A stretch of 64,000 nt of DNA from Actinokineospora sp. NBRC 105648 (lineage in GTDB: Bacteria; Actinomycetota; Actinomycetes; Mycobacteriales; Pseudonocardiaceae), in assembly GCF_030269645.1 (NCBI RefSeq), contig NZ_BSTR01000001.1, forward strand, positions 301,740 to 365,739, written 5' to 3'. The position numbers and the translations under genes are program-made. Shown piece by piece: positions 34,434-44,422 of this stretch. The notes beneath the pieces were generated by a model. That model saw nothing but the letters and a program-made list of their open reading frames with translations. It ran no database searches and was not told the origin of the DNA. How positions within the stretch are numbered: position 1 is the first letter of the stretch; each line of letters opens with the position of its first letter.

Positions 34434-34976
34434 ATGACCTGGGACGGCACCACCTACCAGCAACGCCTGGACGCCCTAGCCGCCACCGGCACCGACATGC
34501 ACGGCGAGGTGGTCCTAGTCCAGACCTTCACCCCCACCACCGTCCTGGACGCAGGCTGCGGCACCGGCCGGGTCGCCATCGAGCTGGCCAACCGGGGCAT
34601 CGAGGTCGAAGGCGCCGACGTCGACCAGTCGATGCTCACCACCGCCGCCCGCCTGGCCCCGCACATCACCTGGCACCGGGCGGACCTCACCACCCTCGAC
34701 CTCGGCAAGACCTTCGACGTCGTGATCATGGCGGGCAACGTCCCCCTCTTCACCCCACCCGGCACCGAACCCGCCCTCGTCGCAGGCGTGGCCCGGCACG
34801 TGCGCCCGGGCGGTGTCCTCATCGCCGGCTTCAGCCTCGACCGCGCCTACTCCCTCACGAACTACGACGAACACGCCGCCGAAGCCGGACTCGAACTCGT
34901 CCACCGCTACGCCACCTGGTCTCAAGACCCCTTCACCAACGGCGACTACGCCGTCTCGGTCCACCGCCGCCCCTGA
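34434..34976 (+). CDS. Small class I SAM methyltransferase
   Basis: The 180-residue protein starts at ATG 34434 with AAGAGA upstream. Motif I is VLDAGCGTGRVAIELA (about 37-52) and the acidic adenosine-binding loop is GADVDQSM. A VIMAGNVPLF motif IV and a short C-terminal sheet follow. It lacks a substrate-recognition insert, so the target cannot be predicted. It precedes a membrane protein gene immediately (stop and next ATG adjacent), so they are cotranscribed. Confidence 0.85.
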   Translation: MTWDGTTYQQRLDALAATGTDMHGEVVLVQTFTPTTVLDAGCGTGRVAIELANRGIEVEGADVDQSMLTTAARLAPHITWHRADLTTLDLGKTFDVVIMAGNVPLFTPPGTEPALVAGVARHVRPGGVLIAGFSLDRAYSLTNYDEHAAEAGLELVHRYATWSQDPFTNGDYAVSVHRRP

Positions 34977-35858
34977 ATGACCGCGCCAGAGGGTGTCGAG
35001 CACGTGATCGAGCGCGTGCTCCGCGAGTTCCCGGAGGCGGACACCCGCAAGGCGGGGGAATGCGTGCTCACCGACGCGTCCGGCCACACGCTCACCCTGC
35101 ACACCACCGCGGCAGGCGTCTCGATGAGCCTGGACCACAGGCCCGTCGCCAGGTTCAGCCACGACGAGTTCCAGGACCTCTCCCGCGTCGTCACCGCATT
35201 CTGCGCGGGCAGGTTGCTCGTCGAGGTGGGTGTCAGTGACGGCGAGTACTACCGGTTCGACGGCGACGGCGTCCGGCGGACCGTCCCCGGCAAGCTGCTC
35301 CGCGGGCTCACCGGCCTCCGCCTCCGCCAGCGCCTGGTGGTGACCGGTCCGCCGCGCCCCATCGTGTTGCGCCTCGGGCGGGAAAGCGTGCTGGGCTGGA
35401 CGTCCCTGGCCGTCATGGGGTTCGTGGCGGTCGCGCTGGGCGGCACCGACCCCGGCCCGCTCTGGCAGGTGCTGCCGCTCCAGGCGTCCGGGCTGGCCGC
35501 CGCGTGGTGGGTCTGGTTGTCGACCGCGCACGAGTGCGTCGTGATCGGGCCGGACGGGCTCATCGTGGTCACCACCGCCCTGCGCCACGACATCCCCTGG
35601 TCCGAGGTCGACCTCACCTGGACGGTCGAGGACCGGCTGCACATCCGGCTGCGCGATGGCCGCGTGCTCACCCCCGAGGCCGCCCAGGGCGCCCTCAGCG
35701 GTCCCCGCCACGGTCGTGATCGGAGCCGGATGGCTGTGGTCGAGCGGTGGCGCGCGGCCGCTCGCCCGGGGCCCGGGGTTCGGCGGGTGGTCGACGTCAA
35801 GCACTGGCACTACCTCGCCCTGGTGGCCTGCGCCGCGCTCGTCGACCTGCTGGCCTGA
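34977..35858 (+). CDS. Membrane protein of unknown function
   Basis: The 293-residue protein starts at ATG 34977, the base after the methyltransferase stop. The N-terminal soluble part (about 1-125) is alpha/beta. Two transmembrane helices lie at about 137-157 and 165-182. A beta-rich PH-like segment follows (ECVVIGPDGLIVVTTALRHD, about 187-205), and a final hydrophobic helix is at the C-terminus. I do not recognise the family; the layout recalls bacterial PH-domain membrane proteins. Confidence 0.7.
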   Translation: MTAPEGVEHVIERVLREFPEADTRKAGECVLTDASGHTLTLHTTAAGVSMSLDHRPVARFSHDEFQDLSRVVTAFCAGRLLVEVGVSDGEYYRFDGDGVRRTVPGKLLRGLTGLRLRQRLVVTGPPRPIVLRLGRESVLGWTSLAVMGFVAVALGGTDPGPLWQVLPLQASGLAAAWWVWLSTAHECVVIGPDGLIVVTTALRHDIPWSEVDLTWTVEDRLHIRLRDGRVLTPEAAQGALSGPRHGRDRSRMAVVERWRAAARPGPGVRRVVDVKHWHYLALVACAALVDLLA

Positions 35859-35922
35859 CTCACAGGAAACTGCCGGCTTGCTCGCAGGTCCAGCACAGCC
35901 CGGTGCTCGACGATGACCGACC

Positions 35923-37061
35923 ATGAGACGTGGTGTAGTCGTGAACGGGGTCTTGGCCGTCGTGCTGGTCGGGCTGGGGGTCGGTGGGTACTTCCTCTTC
36001 TTCGACACCGGCACCGAGCCCGCGGCGGCGGCCACGACCCGCACCGCGGCGGCCACTACGCGCGACGTCACCGAGACCGTCACCGCCGCGGGCACCGTGC
36101 AGAGCGGGTACACCGGGGCCGCGTCGTTCAGCTCCACCGGCACCGTGGCCACGGTCAACGTCAAGGTGGGCGACGTGGTCACCAAGGGCCAGCCACTGTC
36201 CACCTTGGACACCTCGCAGGCGAGGCTGCAGCTGACCATCGCGCAGAACAACGTCAGCCAGGCCGTCACCAACCGGGACGACGCGGTGGCCGCGGGCAAG
36301 GACACCGACCAGCTCGACAACGCGGTCAACCAGGCCGTGCTGGCCCGCGACCAGGCCAAGTCCACCCTCGCCGGGATGACGCTCTACGCCCCCGGCGACG
36401 GCACCGTCACCTCGGTGGGCATCGCCGTCGGCGACAAGGCGGGCTCCGGCGGCACCAGCACGAGCGCGACCAGCACCACCCCCACGGGCAACTTCGTCAT
36501 CACCGACCTGAAGAACCTCACCCTGCGCGCCGACGTGGCCGAGAGCGACGTCAGCAAGCTCAAGGCGGGCCAGACCGCGACCGTCACCGTCAACGCCCTG
36601 CCCACGCAGCCGATCCAGGCCGCGCTCACCGCCGTCGACCTGCTGCCCACGACCGCCAACAACGTCGTGCAGTACGGCACCACGCTCGCCCTGACCAGCC
36701 CGCCCGCGAACCTCAAGCCCGGCCAGTCGGCCAGCGTGTCGATCACCGTGGCCGAGGCCCAGGGCGCGCTCGCCGTCCCGGCCGCCGCCGTGCAGACCGT
36801 CGGCGCGGTCACCACGGTCACCGTCCTGGAGAACGGCGCGGAGACCCGGCGCACCGTCGAGCTCGGCGTGCGCGGCGACCAGTACGTGCAGGTCACCTCC
36901 GGGCTCGCCGAGAACGACCAGGTGGTGCTGCCCTCGGTGCCCACCGGCCAGACCGGCCAGCAGAACGGCAACCGCACCGGCCTGGGCACCGGCGGCTTCG
37001 GCGGCCAGGGCGGCGCGGGCGGGACCGGGCGCACCGGCGGCACCGGAACCGGGCCGGGCCG

Positions 37062-37065
<4 letters not shown>
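35923..37065 (+). CDS. MacA-like periplasmic/extracytoplasmic adaptor
   Basis: The 380-residue protein has an N-terminal membrane anchor (about 8-27). A lipoyl-like domain split by a short coiled hairpin follows (VGDVVTKGQPLSTLD near 82-96, then YAPGDGTVTSVGIAVGD near 162-178). Next are a beta-barrel part and a glycine-rich tail of about 30 residues. It is the HlyD/MacA adaptor family. In a Gram-positive cell it couples to the MacB-type transporter encoded next rather than to an outer membrane channel. It overlaps the ATPase gene (GTGA). Confidence 0.9.
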
Positions 37066-37744
<679 letters not shown>

Positions 37745-37748
<4 letters not shown>

Positions 37749-38944
37749 GGTTCACCGAGGTCCTCGCCTTCGCCGTGCGCGGCGTGGCGGCGAACAAGCT
37801 GCGCTCCGCGCTGACCACGCTGGGCATCCTCATCGGCGTCGCGTCGGTCATCCTGCTGATCGCGGTCGGCAACGGCGCGTCGGCCGCGGTGCAGCAGAGC
37901 ATCGCGGGCCTGGGCACCAACGTCCTGACGATCTCCCCGCAGCGCGCCCAGCCCGGCACCTCGGCCAAGCCGCTGACCACAGCCGACGCCACCGCGCTGG
38001 CCGACCCCGCCGAGGCCCCCGCGGTGAAGTCGGCCTCGCCGGTCGCCTCCGCCTCGGCCACTGCCAGCCACGCGGGCGTCAGCTACAGCATCGGGCAGTT
38101 CCTCGGCACCGACCCGGCCTACTTCGGCACCACCAACAGCGCGGTCGCCCGCGGCGCGCTGTTCAGCGCCGACGACCTCGCGCACGCCCGCAAGGTCGTG
38201 GTGATCGGCGCGACGGTGGCCACCCAGCTGTTCCCGGGCAGCGACCCGGTCGGCGAGTCCATCCTGGTCAACAACATCCCGTTCACCGTGGTGGGCGTGC
38301 TCGCGGCCAAGGGCTCCTCGGGCCTGCAGGACGCCGACGACACCGCCATCGCGCCGCTGAGCACCGTGCAGAACGCGCTGACCGGCTACGGCAGCCTCAG
38401 CCAGATCGTCGTGCAGGCCACCAGCGCCGACACGCTCACCGCCGCCACCGCCCAGGTCGCCACGATCCTCGACGGTCGGCACCGGATCGGCTTCGGCCAG
38501 ACCGCCGACTACCGGCTGCTCAGCCAGGAGCAGCTGCTCACCGCGCGCACCGCGACCACCGACACCTTCACCGTGCTGCTGGCCTCGGTCGCGGCGATCT
38601 CGCTGCTGGTCGGCGGGATCGGCGTCACCAACATCATGCTGGTGACGGTCACCGAGCGGATCCGCGAGATCGGCATCCGCAAGGCGGTCGGCGCCCGGCG
38701 CCCGGCCATCCTGGGCCAGTTCCTGCTGGAGGCCACCATGCTGAGCCTGTTCGGCGGCGCGCTCGGCGTGGCGGCCGGGTTCATCGGCACCCGGTTCACC
38801 ATCGCGGGCATCAAGCCGGTGATCGTGCCGTCCTCGGTGCTGCTGGCCTTCGCCGTCTCCGCGCTGATCGGGCTGTTCTTCGGCAGCTACCCCGCCCACC
38901 GGGCCGCCCGGCTGCGGCCCATCGAAGCACTGCGACACGAGTAG
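37745..38944 (+). CDS. MacB-type FtsX-domain permease
   Basis: The 399-residue permease has an N-terminal transmembrane helix (about 20-42), a large extracytoplasmic MacB-core domain and three C-terminal helices with the FtsX fold. TERIREIGIRKAVGA (about 303-317) is the usual cytoplasmic loop contacting the ATPase. It completes the adaptor-ATPase-permease set, and its ligand is unknown. A 19-bp tandem duplication covers its last codons and stop. Confidence 0.92.
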
Positions 38945-38963
38945 AGCACTGCGACACGAGTAG
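38926..38963 (+). repeat. 19-bp tandem duplication over the permease stop
   Basis: Two perfect copies of a 19-bp unit (38926-38944, 38945-38963) are abutted, and the first contains the permease stop TAG. The second copy creates the spacer before the ribosome site of the next gene. The duplication is probably recent because the copies are identical. Confidence 0.95.
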
Positions 38964-38972
38964 GAGATCTTG

Positions 38973-39515
38973 GTGGCAACCACATCCGACCCCGATCCGC
39001 TGCTGTCCCAACCGGTCGGCGGCGACATCGACACCGAGCTGAGCAAGGCCGGGAAGGGGCCGAGCAAGCTGACCATCGGGCTGGGCGTCGCCGTGCTGGT
39101 GCTGCTCGCCTTCGGCGGCGGGGCGTTGGCGCACAAGGCGTTCGCGTCCGCGCCGACCTCGTCGGCCGCGGCCCCGGCGGGCAACCGCGGGCCCGGCGGC
39201 TACGGCCAGGGCCGGGGGACCGGGACGGGCGGCGGCACCGGCGGCGGGCAGGGCGCCCAACCCGGACAGGGCGGTCCGGCCCGCGGTGGCACGATCGGGA
39301 CGATCGACCACGTCGACGGCACCACCGTGTACGTCAAGACCCAGGACGGTAAGGTCGTCAAGGTGTCCACATCGGACTCCACCGTGGTCGACCTGGTGGC
39401 CGTCGGCAAGCTCGCCGACCTGGCCGCGGGTGACTCCGTCGTCGTGCAGGGCCAGCCGGGCACCGACGGCACGGTCGCCGCGCGCACGCTGACCCGCAGG
39501 CAGGCGGCGGGGTGA
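38973..39515 (+). CDS. Membrane-anchored DUF5666-like accessory protein
   Basis: The 180-residue protein starts at GTG 38973 (AGGAG 7 bases upstream; a TTG at 38970 is closer but too near). One transmembrane helix lies at about 34-54, followed by an Ala/Ser/Pro then Gly-rich extracytoplasmic linker. A small beta domain (GTIDHVDGTTVYVKTQDGKV) resembling DUF5666/OB-like folds ends it. It ends inside the response regulator start. It probably assists the exporter or senses envelope state for the two-component system. Confidence 0.75.
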   Translation: MATTSDPDPLLSQPVGGDIDTELSKAGKGPSKLTIGLGVAVLVLLAFGGGALAHKAFASAPTSSAAAPAGNRGPGGYGQGRGTGTGGGTGGGQGAQPGQGGPARGGTIGTIDHVDGTTVYVKTQDGKVVKVSTSDSTVVDLVAVGKLADLAAGDSVVVQGQPGTDGTVAARTLTRRQAAG

Positions 39516-40201
39516 GCGAGCGGGCGTCGTTGCTGGTCGTCGAGGACGACGCGGGCATCCGCGACCTGCTCGCGGCGAGCCTGCGCTTCGCCGGGTTCCA
39601 CGTCGACACCGCGGCCACCGGCGCCGAGGCGCTGCGCGCGGCCGAGCGGCTGCGCCCGGACCTGATGCTGCTCGACGTCATGTTGCCCGACCGGGACGGC
39701 TTCGAGGTGCTGCGCAAGCTGCGCGCCGGTGGGCACGCGGTGCCGGTGCTGTTCCTCACCGCCCGCGACGCCGCCCAGGACAAGATCACCGGCCTGACCA
39801 TCGGCGGCGACGACTACGTGACCAAGCCGTTCAGCCTGGAGGAGGTCATCGCGCGGGTCACCGCGGTGCTGCGCCGCACCCGGCCGGCGGGCCAGGACCG
39901 CCCGGAGCGGCTGGCGGTGGGCGACCTGGAGCTGGAGGTCGACAGCCACCAGGTCCGCAAGGCCGGGCGGGTCGTGGAGTTGTCCCCGACCGAGTTCAAG
40001 CTCTTGCACTACCTGCTGCGCAACGCGGGGCGAGTGGTGTCGAAGGCGCAGATCCTCGACCAGGTGTGGAACTACGACTTCAACGGCGAGGCGGGCGTGG
40101 TGGAGTCCTACATCTCCTACCTGCGCCGCAAGGTCGACGACGGCGCACCGCGGCTGATCCACACCGTCCGCGGCTTCGGCTACGTCCTGCGCCCGCCGTG
40201 A
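39512..40201 (+). CDS. OmpR-family response regulator
   Basis: The 229-residue regulator has a receiver domain with phosphoacceptor Asp55 (LLDVMLPD) and Lys in VTKPF near 107. A C-terminal OmpR-type winged helix follows (LSPTEFKLLHYLLRNAGRVVS, RRKVDDGAPRLIHTVRGFGY). It starts at GTG 39512, overlapping the accessory gene, and overlaps the histidine kinase by GTGA. It probably controls the MacAB-like operon that it belongs to. Confidence 0.95.
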   Translation: MSERASLLVVEDDAGIRDLLAASLRFAGFHVDTAATGAEALRAAERLRPDLMLLDVMLPDRDGFEVLRKLRAGGHAVPVLFLTARDAAQDKITGLTIGGDDYVTKPFSLEEVIARVTAVLRRTRPAGQDRPERLAVGDLELEVDSHQVRKAGRVVELSPTEFKLLHYLLRNAGRVVSKAQILDQVWNYDFNGEAGVVESYISYLRRKVDDGAPRLIHTVRGFGYVLRPP

Positions 40202-41637
40202 GCCGCGTCCGCGGCGCCTTCCGCAGACTGCCGCTGCGCGTGCACCTGGTGCTCGTGGTGGTGGTCCTGGCGGCGGCCGGGTTGCTGGGCACCTGGGTGA
40301 TCGGCTCGAAGGTCATGCAGGACTACCTGCTCGGCCAAGTCGACGCCCGGCTGAGCCGGATGAGCGCGCAAGCCGAACGGCAGATGGTCAACGGCCTGGA
40401 CCTGTCCCGCCCGGGGAGGGGGTTCGTCTCCACGCAACTGGAGGTGGTGCAGTTCCGCCGCGCCGACGGTTTCGTACTCGACCTCTCCCCGCGCGGGGAG
40501 AACACCACACGTCCCGCACTGCCCGCGTACGGGTCGCTGCCCGCGGGGGAGTACGTCACCGTCGACACCGACCCCCGCCTGCGGGCATACGCCCGGCAGG
40601 TCGCCGACGGCGAGGTGGTCGTGGCCGTCAGCCAGGCCGAGGTCGACGCCGCGGTCGCGGACTTGCGCCGAACGTTCCTGCTGATCAGCATGGGCGCACT
40701 GGTCCTGCTCGCGGTCTCCGGCTACGCCCTGGTGCGCGGCAGCCTGCGACCGCTGGAGGAGGTCGAACGCACCGCGGAGGTGATCGCCACCGGCGCCCTG
40801 TCCCAACGCGTCCCGGTCCGCAGGCCGGGAAGTGAGGTCGGCAGGCTCGCGGTGTCGCTGAACGCGATGCTCGGCCAGATCGAACAGGCCTTCCACGCCC
40901 GAGCCCGCTCGGAGGCGGCCGCGCGCGAGTCGGAGGGCCGGATGCGCCAGTTCGTCGCCGACGCCAGCCACGAACTACGCACCCCGCTCACGTCGATCCG
41001 CGGCTACGCCGAGCTCTACCGCCAAGGCGCCGTCGCCAGCCCCACCCAGGTCGCCGAGGTGATGTCCCGGATCGAGGGCCAGTCCGAGCGGATGAGCGCA
41101 CTGGTCGAGGACCTCCTCCTGCTGGCCAGCCTGGACCGCCAACGCCCCCTGGAACTGACCCCGGTCGACTTGGCGGTCATCGCGGTCGACGCCGTTCACG
41201 ACGCCCGAGTCGTCGCACCCGACCGTCCGATCACCCTGCACTTGGACGTTGGCGGCGCCCAGGCATTGGTCATCGCCGACGAACAACGCCTACGGCAAGT
41301 CGCCGCCAACCTGGTGGGCAACGCATTGCGCCACACACCACCGGAAACGGCCGTCGAGGTGCGCCTGCGGGTCGAGGGGGACCAGGCGGTTTTCGAGGTG
41401 GCCGACCACGGCCCCGGCCTGACACCGGACCAGGCAACCAGAGTCTTCGAACGCTTCTACCGCGCGGACCCGGCCAGAACCCACGACGGCACCGGCCTGG
41501 GCCTGGCCATCGTGACTGCGCTGATAGCCGCCCACGGCGGCGAAGTCCACCTGACGACCACACCTGGAAGCGGCGCGACATTCACCGTGCGCCTCCCCTT
41601 GAGCCCTCCGGCGAGCACGGGGGCGGGAAGCCCGTAG
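40198..41637 (+). CDS. Sensor histidine kinase
   Basis: The 479-residue kinase starts at GTG 40198. Helices at about 13-35 and 160-180 flank a roughly 120-residue external sensor domain. HAMP lies at about 183-240. The phospho-acceptor is His258 in ASHELRTPLTS. The ATP-binding part has NLVGNALRHTPP, DHGPGLTPDQA and GTGLGLAIV. The family and order match the trcS/TcrY type. The terminator hairpin begins within its last codons. Confidence 0.94.
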   Translation: MSRVRGAFRRLPLRVHLVLVVVVLAAAGLLGTWVIGSKVMQDYLLGQVDARLSRMSAQAERQMVNGLDLSRPGRGFVSTQLEVVQFRRADGFVLDLSPRGENTTRPALPAYGSLPAGEYVTVDTDPRLRAYARQVADGEVVVAVSQAEVDAAVADLRRTFLLISMGALVLLAVSGYALVRGSLRPLEEVERTAEVIATGALSQRVPVRRPGSEVGRLAVSLNAMLGQIEQAFHARARSEAAARESEGRMRQFVADASHELRTPLTSIRGYAELYRQGAVASPTQVAEVMSRIEGQSERMSALVEDLLLLASLDRQRPLELTPVDLAVIAVDAVHDARVVAPDRPITLHLDVGGAQALVIADEQRLRQVAANLVGNALRHTPPETAVEVRLRVEGDQAVFEVADHGPGLTPDQATRVFERFYRADPARTHDGTGLGLAIVTALIAAHGGEVHLTTTPGSGATFTVRLPLSPPASTGAGSP

Positions 41638-41649
41638 CCTCCCGCCCCC
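41619..41649 (+). terminator. Terminator hairpin over the kinase stop codon
   Basis: Arms 41619-41628 and 41640-41649 are perfectly complementary (10 bp) around an 11-base loop that contains the stop TAG of the kinase gene. It ends the exporter/two-component operon, facing the convergent small gene at 41677. Confidence 0.7.
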
Positions 41650-41676
41650 GCGCAACACCTTTCGCTGGTCCTGCCG

Positions 41677-41916
41677 TCAGGTTCCGGCCAGGGCTATTGC
41701 CCGGGCCGCAGCCGGGTCGTCGAACAGCTGACGGCACCGGACCAGGCTGTCTTGGCAAGCCTGCTCGAACGCGCCGAGATCGTCCGCGTCGAGCTCGCCA
41801 TCGGCGATGGCCTCGAACAGGACCCGGGCGTATAGCGAGACCTGCACCAGGTCGCCGTAGACCGGGTCGCGAGTGATCTCGGCATCGGGGGTCGTGGTTG
41901 GCAGAACTGCGGTCAT
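41677..41916 (-). CDS. Small unknown protein next to XRE regulator
   Basis: The 79-residue acidic protein starts at ATG 41914-41916 with GAGGTGA 8 bases upstream. It is helical, with VYGDLVQVSLYARVLFEAI and a DGELDADDLGAFEQACQ turn-helix. No signal peptide or known motif. It is the next gene downstream of the XRE/TPR regulator on the same strand, a pairing often seen in actinomycetes. The regulator and small protein share very similar ribosome-site sequences. Function unknown. Confidence 0.72.
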   Translation of the reverse strand: MTAVLPTTTPDAEITRDPVYGDLVQVSLYARVLFEAIADGELDADDLGAFEQACQDSLVRCRQLFDDPAAARAIALAGT

Positions 41917-41946
41917 GCTGTCAATCACCTCGGTGCGTGGCGGGTG

Positions 41947-41983
41947 GGTTGGTCTGGATGCCGCGGCATCCCCGCGACCAACC
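41947..41983. promoter_or_regulatory. Nested palindrome upstream of the small gene
   Basis: GGTTGGTC/GACCAACC arms (41947-41954, 41976-41983) enclose a perfect 16-bp palindrome, GGATGCCGCGGCATCC (41956-41971). A separate TAGGAC-N5-GTCCTA hairpin (42049-42065) lies just after the XRE stop. The first may be an operator for the XRE protein, the second a weak terminator. Confidence 0.45.
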
Positions 41984-42082
41984 TTGCCTGCGCACACAGA
42001 GAAGTGAAGTGACAGCGATTCCTAGCCGCCACGAACGAGTGAAGGGAGTAGGACGTCGTGTCCTAGTCCGCCCGTGAACGAT

Positions 42083-43306
42083 TCACACGTCGATTCTCAA
42101 GCGGTCGGCGAGCTGTTGGATCGGTGCCTGCCGTCTTCTGGCTCGCTCGGCCAACTCGCGCACCGTCTGCCTGCCGAGCGTGTGGTAGCGCAGCCATTCC
42201 GGTGCGACGCGTTCGGCGGCCAGCAGGTGGTCGGCGGCCGCGTCGTCGTGGTCCAGCTCGGTGTGCGCGATCGCCAGGTCCAGCAGGTAGCGGGACTTCC
42301 AGGTCGGCGACACCTGGGGGTCGCCGGGAACCTCGGCCGCCAAGCTGAGTGCCTGGTCGAACCGTTCGCTCTCGACCGCCGCGTTCACCGCGGCGATACC
42401 GACATTGGTCGGGCCGAACGGCGTGGCGTAGATGGTGCGGTCCCGCCCTATTCGCGCGGCCGCGGTCCGGGCCAGGCTCATGTGGTCTTCGCAGCGTGCG
42501 ACCTGCTTGTTCCGCACCGCGGCACTTCCCGCTCGCAGCATGAGAATGCCCCACACGGCAAGGCGTTCCGGTGCGTCGTGCAGGAAGTCCGGCCGCATCA
42601 GCGCGGCTTGGCGCAGGGCGGCTGTCTCCGCGTCGTCCAATCGGCCCTGTTTGAAGAAGACCCAGGAGAGCGCGGAGACGTTCATGGCGTGCAGTAGTTC
42701 GTCGTTCGACTTCTGGGCGGCCTCTTGGGCGCGGATCAGGCCCAGGTAACCGATGTCCGGCTTGCCGAGTCCGGTCATCATGGTGGCGGCGATCTGCAAG
42801 ACCTCGGAGAGCACACCGAAGGCCGCCACCTGGCCCGGACCGGTCAGCACGTGCGTCGCCGCTCTCGCCTCGGCCACCAGACCGGGCAGCATGGCGCCGA
42901 GTTGGGCGAAGTTGCCGTGCCGGCGGATCCGTTCAGCTTCCCGGACTGCGCCGCGCATGTGCTCGATGGTCGGTGGGGCGTCGTCGAAGATGTTGTCGTC
43001 ACCCAAACCGGGGAAATAGTCCAACGCGCTCAACTCGTCGCGGATGGCGAGTACGCCGACGGCCTCCTCGTCGATCGACGCCTCGATGGTGCCTGCTTGT
43101 CCGAGCAACTGCGCCGCCTCGACGTCCAGCGCTCGCGCGATCCGGGTCAGCGAACTCATGCTCGCGGTGTGCCGGACCTCCTGTTCCAGCTTGCGCACCA
43201 GGTCGACGCTGACCTCGGCCTTCTCGGCCAACTGCTCCTGGGTGAGTTGACGGCGTTTCCGCGCCCGCTTGACGCGGGCGCCGAGGCTCAGGTGGTCACT
43301 TGTCAT
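42083..43306 (-). CDS. XRE-family regulator with TPR-like helical domain
   Basis: The 407-residue protein starts at ATG 43304-43306 behind GGAGGTGATCG. The Cro/C1-type helix-turn-helix lies at about 8-65 (RKRRQLTQEQLAEKAEVSVD, then LVRKLEQ). A long helical repeat region follows (about 110-390) of tetratricopeptide type. Such regulators in actinomycetes often govern development or secondary metabolism, sometimes answering to peptides or small partner proteins. Here the 79-residue protein downstream is a candidate partner. It is 56 bp downstream of modC. Confidence 0.88.
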   Translation of the reverse strand: MTSDHLSLGARVKRARKRRQLTQEQLAEKAEVSVDLVRKLEQEVRHTASMSSLTRIARALDVEAAQLLGQAGTIEASIDEEAVGVLAIRDELSALDYFPGLGDDNIFDDAPPTIEHMRGAVREAERIRRHGNFAQLGAMLPGLVAEARAATHVLTGPGQVAAFGVLSEVLQIAATMMTGLGKPDIGYLGLIRAQEAAQKSNDELLHAMNVSALSWVFFKQGRLDDAETAALRQAALMRPDFLHDAPERLAVWGILMLRAGSAAVRNKQVARCEDHMSLARTAAARIGRDRTIYATPFGPTNVGIAAVNAAVESERFDQALSLAAEVPGDPQVSPTWKSRYLLDLAIAHTELDHDDAAADHLLAAERVAPEWLRYHTLGRQTVRELAERARRRQAPIQQLADRLRIDV

Positions 43307-43362
43307 GGGTCGATCACCTCCGGGGCGAGGTGGAGCCGGTACCCCACCGTACGGGTTCCCCG

Positions 43363-44421
43363 TCAGTCGGCGGGGTAAGCCTGGATCTCGGTCGCCTTGA
43401 GTGCGGCCCACAACCGCGTCCCAGCCTCCAGTCGCAGCTCCGCGACCACCGCCGGTGTGATATCCGCCAGCACGGACGGTGTTCCCACCAGTTCCACCCG
43501 CACGACATGTGCGTGCTGTTCCAGCCCGCCCACCACCACCGGCCACGTGTTCCGGGGACTCCCGGTCGGCCGCTCCACGTGCAGGCTCACTGCCGATGGT
43601 GGGAATGCGACGTGCACCGGTCCGGAGAACGGCATGGCTGTGATCAGTTCTCCACCATCCACAAGTGACACTGATGTTTCAGAACTATTACCCCGCAACA
43701 GGTTCAAGCCGACCAACTGTGCCACGTAGTCGGTCCTCGGTCTGCGTGCGACCTCGGTCGGTACGCCTGCCTGTACCACTCGGCCGGCTTCGATGATCAC
43801 CAGGCGGTCCGCCAAGACCATGGCGTCGAGGGGGTCGTGGGTGACGAGCAGTGTGCGGCCGGGGTATGCGCGCAGGTGCCTGCCCAGTTCGGTTCGCACC
43901 CGCAGTCGGGTGCTCGCGTCCAGGGCTGCCAGTGGTTCGTCGAGCAGCAGCAGTTCCGGCTGGGTGACCAAGGCTCGCGCCAGTGCCACGCGTTGGGCTT
44001 GGCCGCCGGACAAGGTGCGTGGGCGGGACTGTGCGTGCTCGGCGAGTCCTACCGTTGTCAGCCATTCCAATGCCTGTTCACGGGCCTTCGCTCGCGGCAC
44101 CCCTCGAGCGCGGGGGCCGAAGGCGACGTTCTCCAGTGCGGACATGTGCGCGAACAGCAGGTAGTCCTGGAAGACCACCCCGACCGGTCGCTGTTCTGCC
44201 ACGATGAACGCCTTCGGTGGTTCGTCCCAAGTGGATGCTCCGAGTCGAATGTAGCCGTCTTGTAAGGGAAGTAAGCCGGCCAGTGTGCGGAGCACTGTGC
44301 TCTTGCCCGCGCCGTTCGGGCCCAGTAGTGCCACTACTTCGCCGGGAGCCACCGTCAACGGCACGTCCACGTCGAATCCGCCGCGCCCGGTGCGGACGAG
44401 GGCTTCCAGTGCCTCGGTCAT
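43363..44421 (-). CDS. modC: Molybdate ABC transporter ATPase ModC
   Basis: The 352-residue ATPase has Walker A GPNGAGKST (about 34-42), signature LSGGQAQRVALARAL (about 137-151), Walker B LLLLDEPLAALD and H-loop LVTHD. A C-terminal TOBE/Mop-like molybdate-binding domain ends it (about 285-350). Two TTA codons (GGC TTA CTT CCC TTA CAA near 44264-44281) and an AT-richer stretch near 43660-43700 differ from neighbouring genes. It is one base downstream of modB. Confidence 0.9.
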   Translation of the reverse strand: MTEALEALVRTGRGGFDVDVPLTVAPGEVVALLGPNGAGKSTVLRTLAGLLPLQDGYIRLGASTWDEPPKAFIVAEQRPVGVVFQDYLLFAHMSALENVAFGPRARGVPRAKAREQALEWLTTVGLAEHAQSRPRTLSGGQAQRVALARALVTQPELLLLDEPLAALDASTRLRVRTELGRHLRAYPGRTLLVTHDPLDAMVLADRLVIIEAGRVVQAGVPTEVARRPRTDYVAQLVGLNLLRGNSSETSVSLVDGGELITAMPFSGPVHVAFPPSAVSLHVERPTGSPRNTWPVVVGGLEQHAHVVRVELVGTPSVLADITPAVVAELRLEAGTRLWAALKATEIQAYPAD

Positions 44422-44422
44422 G

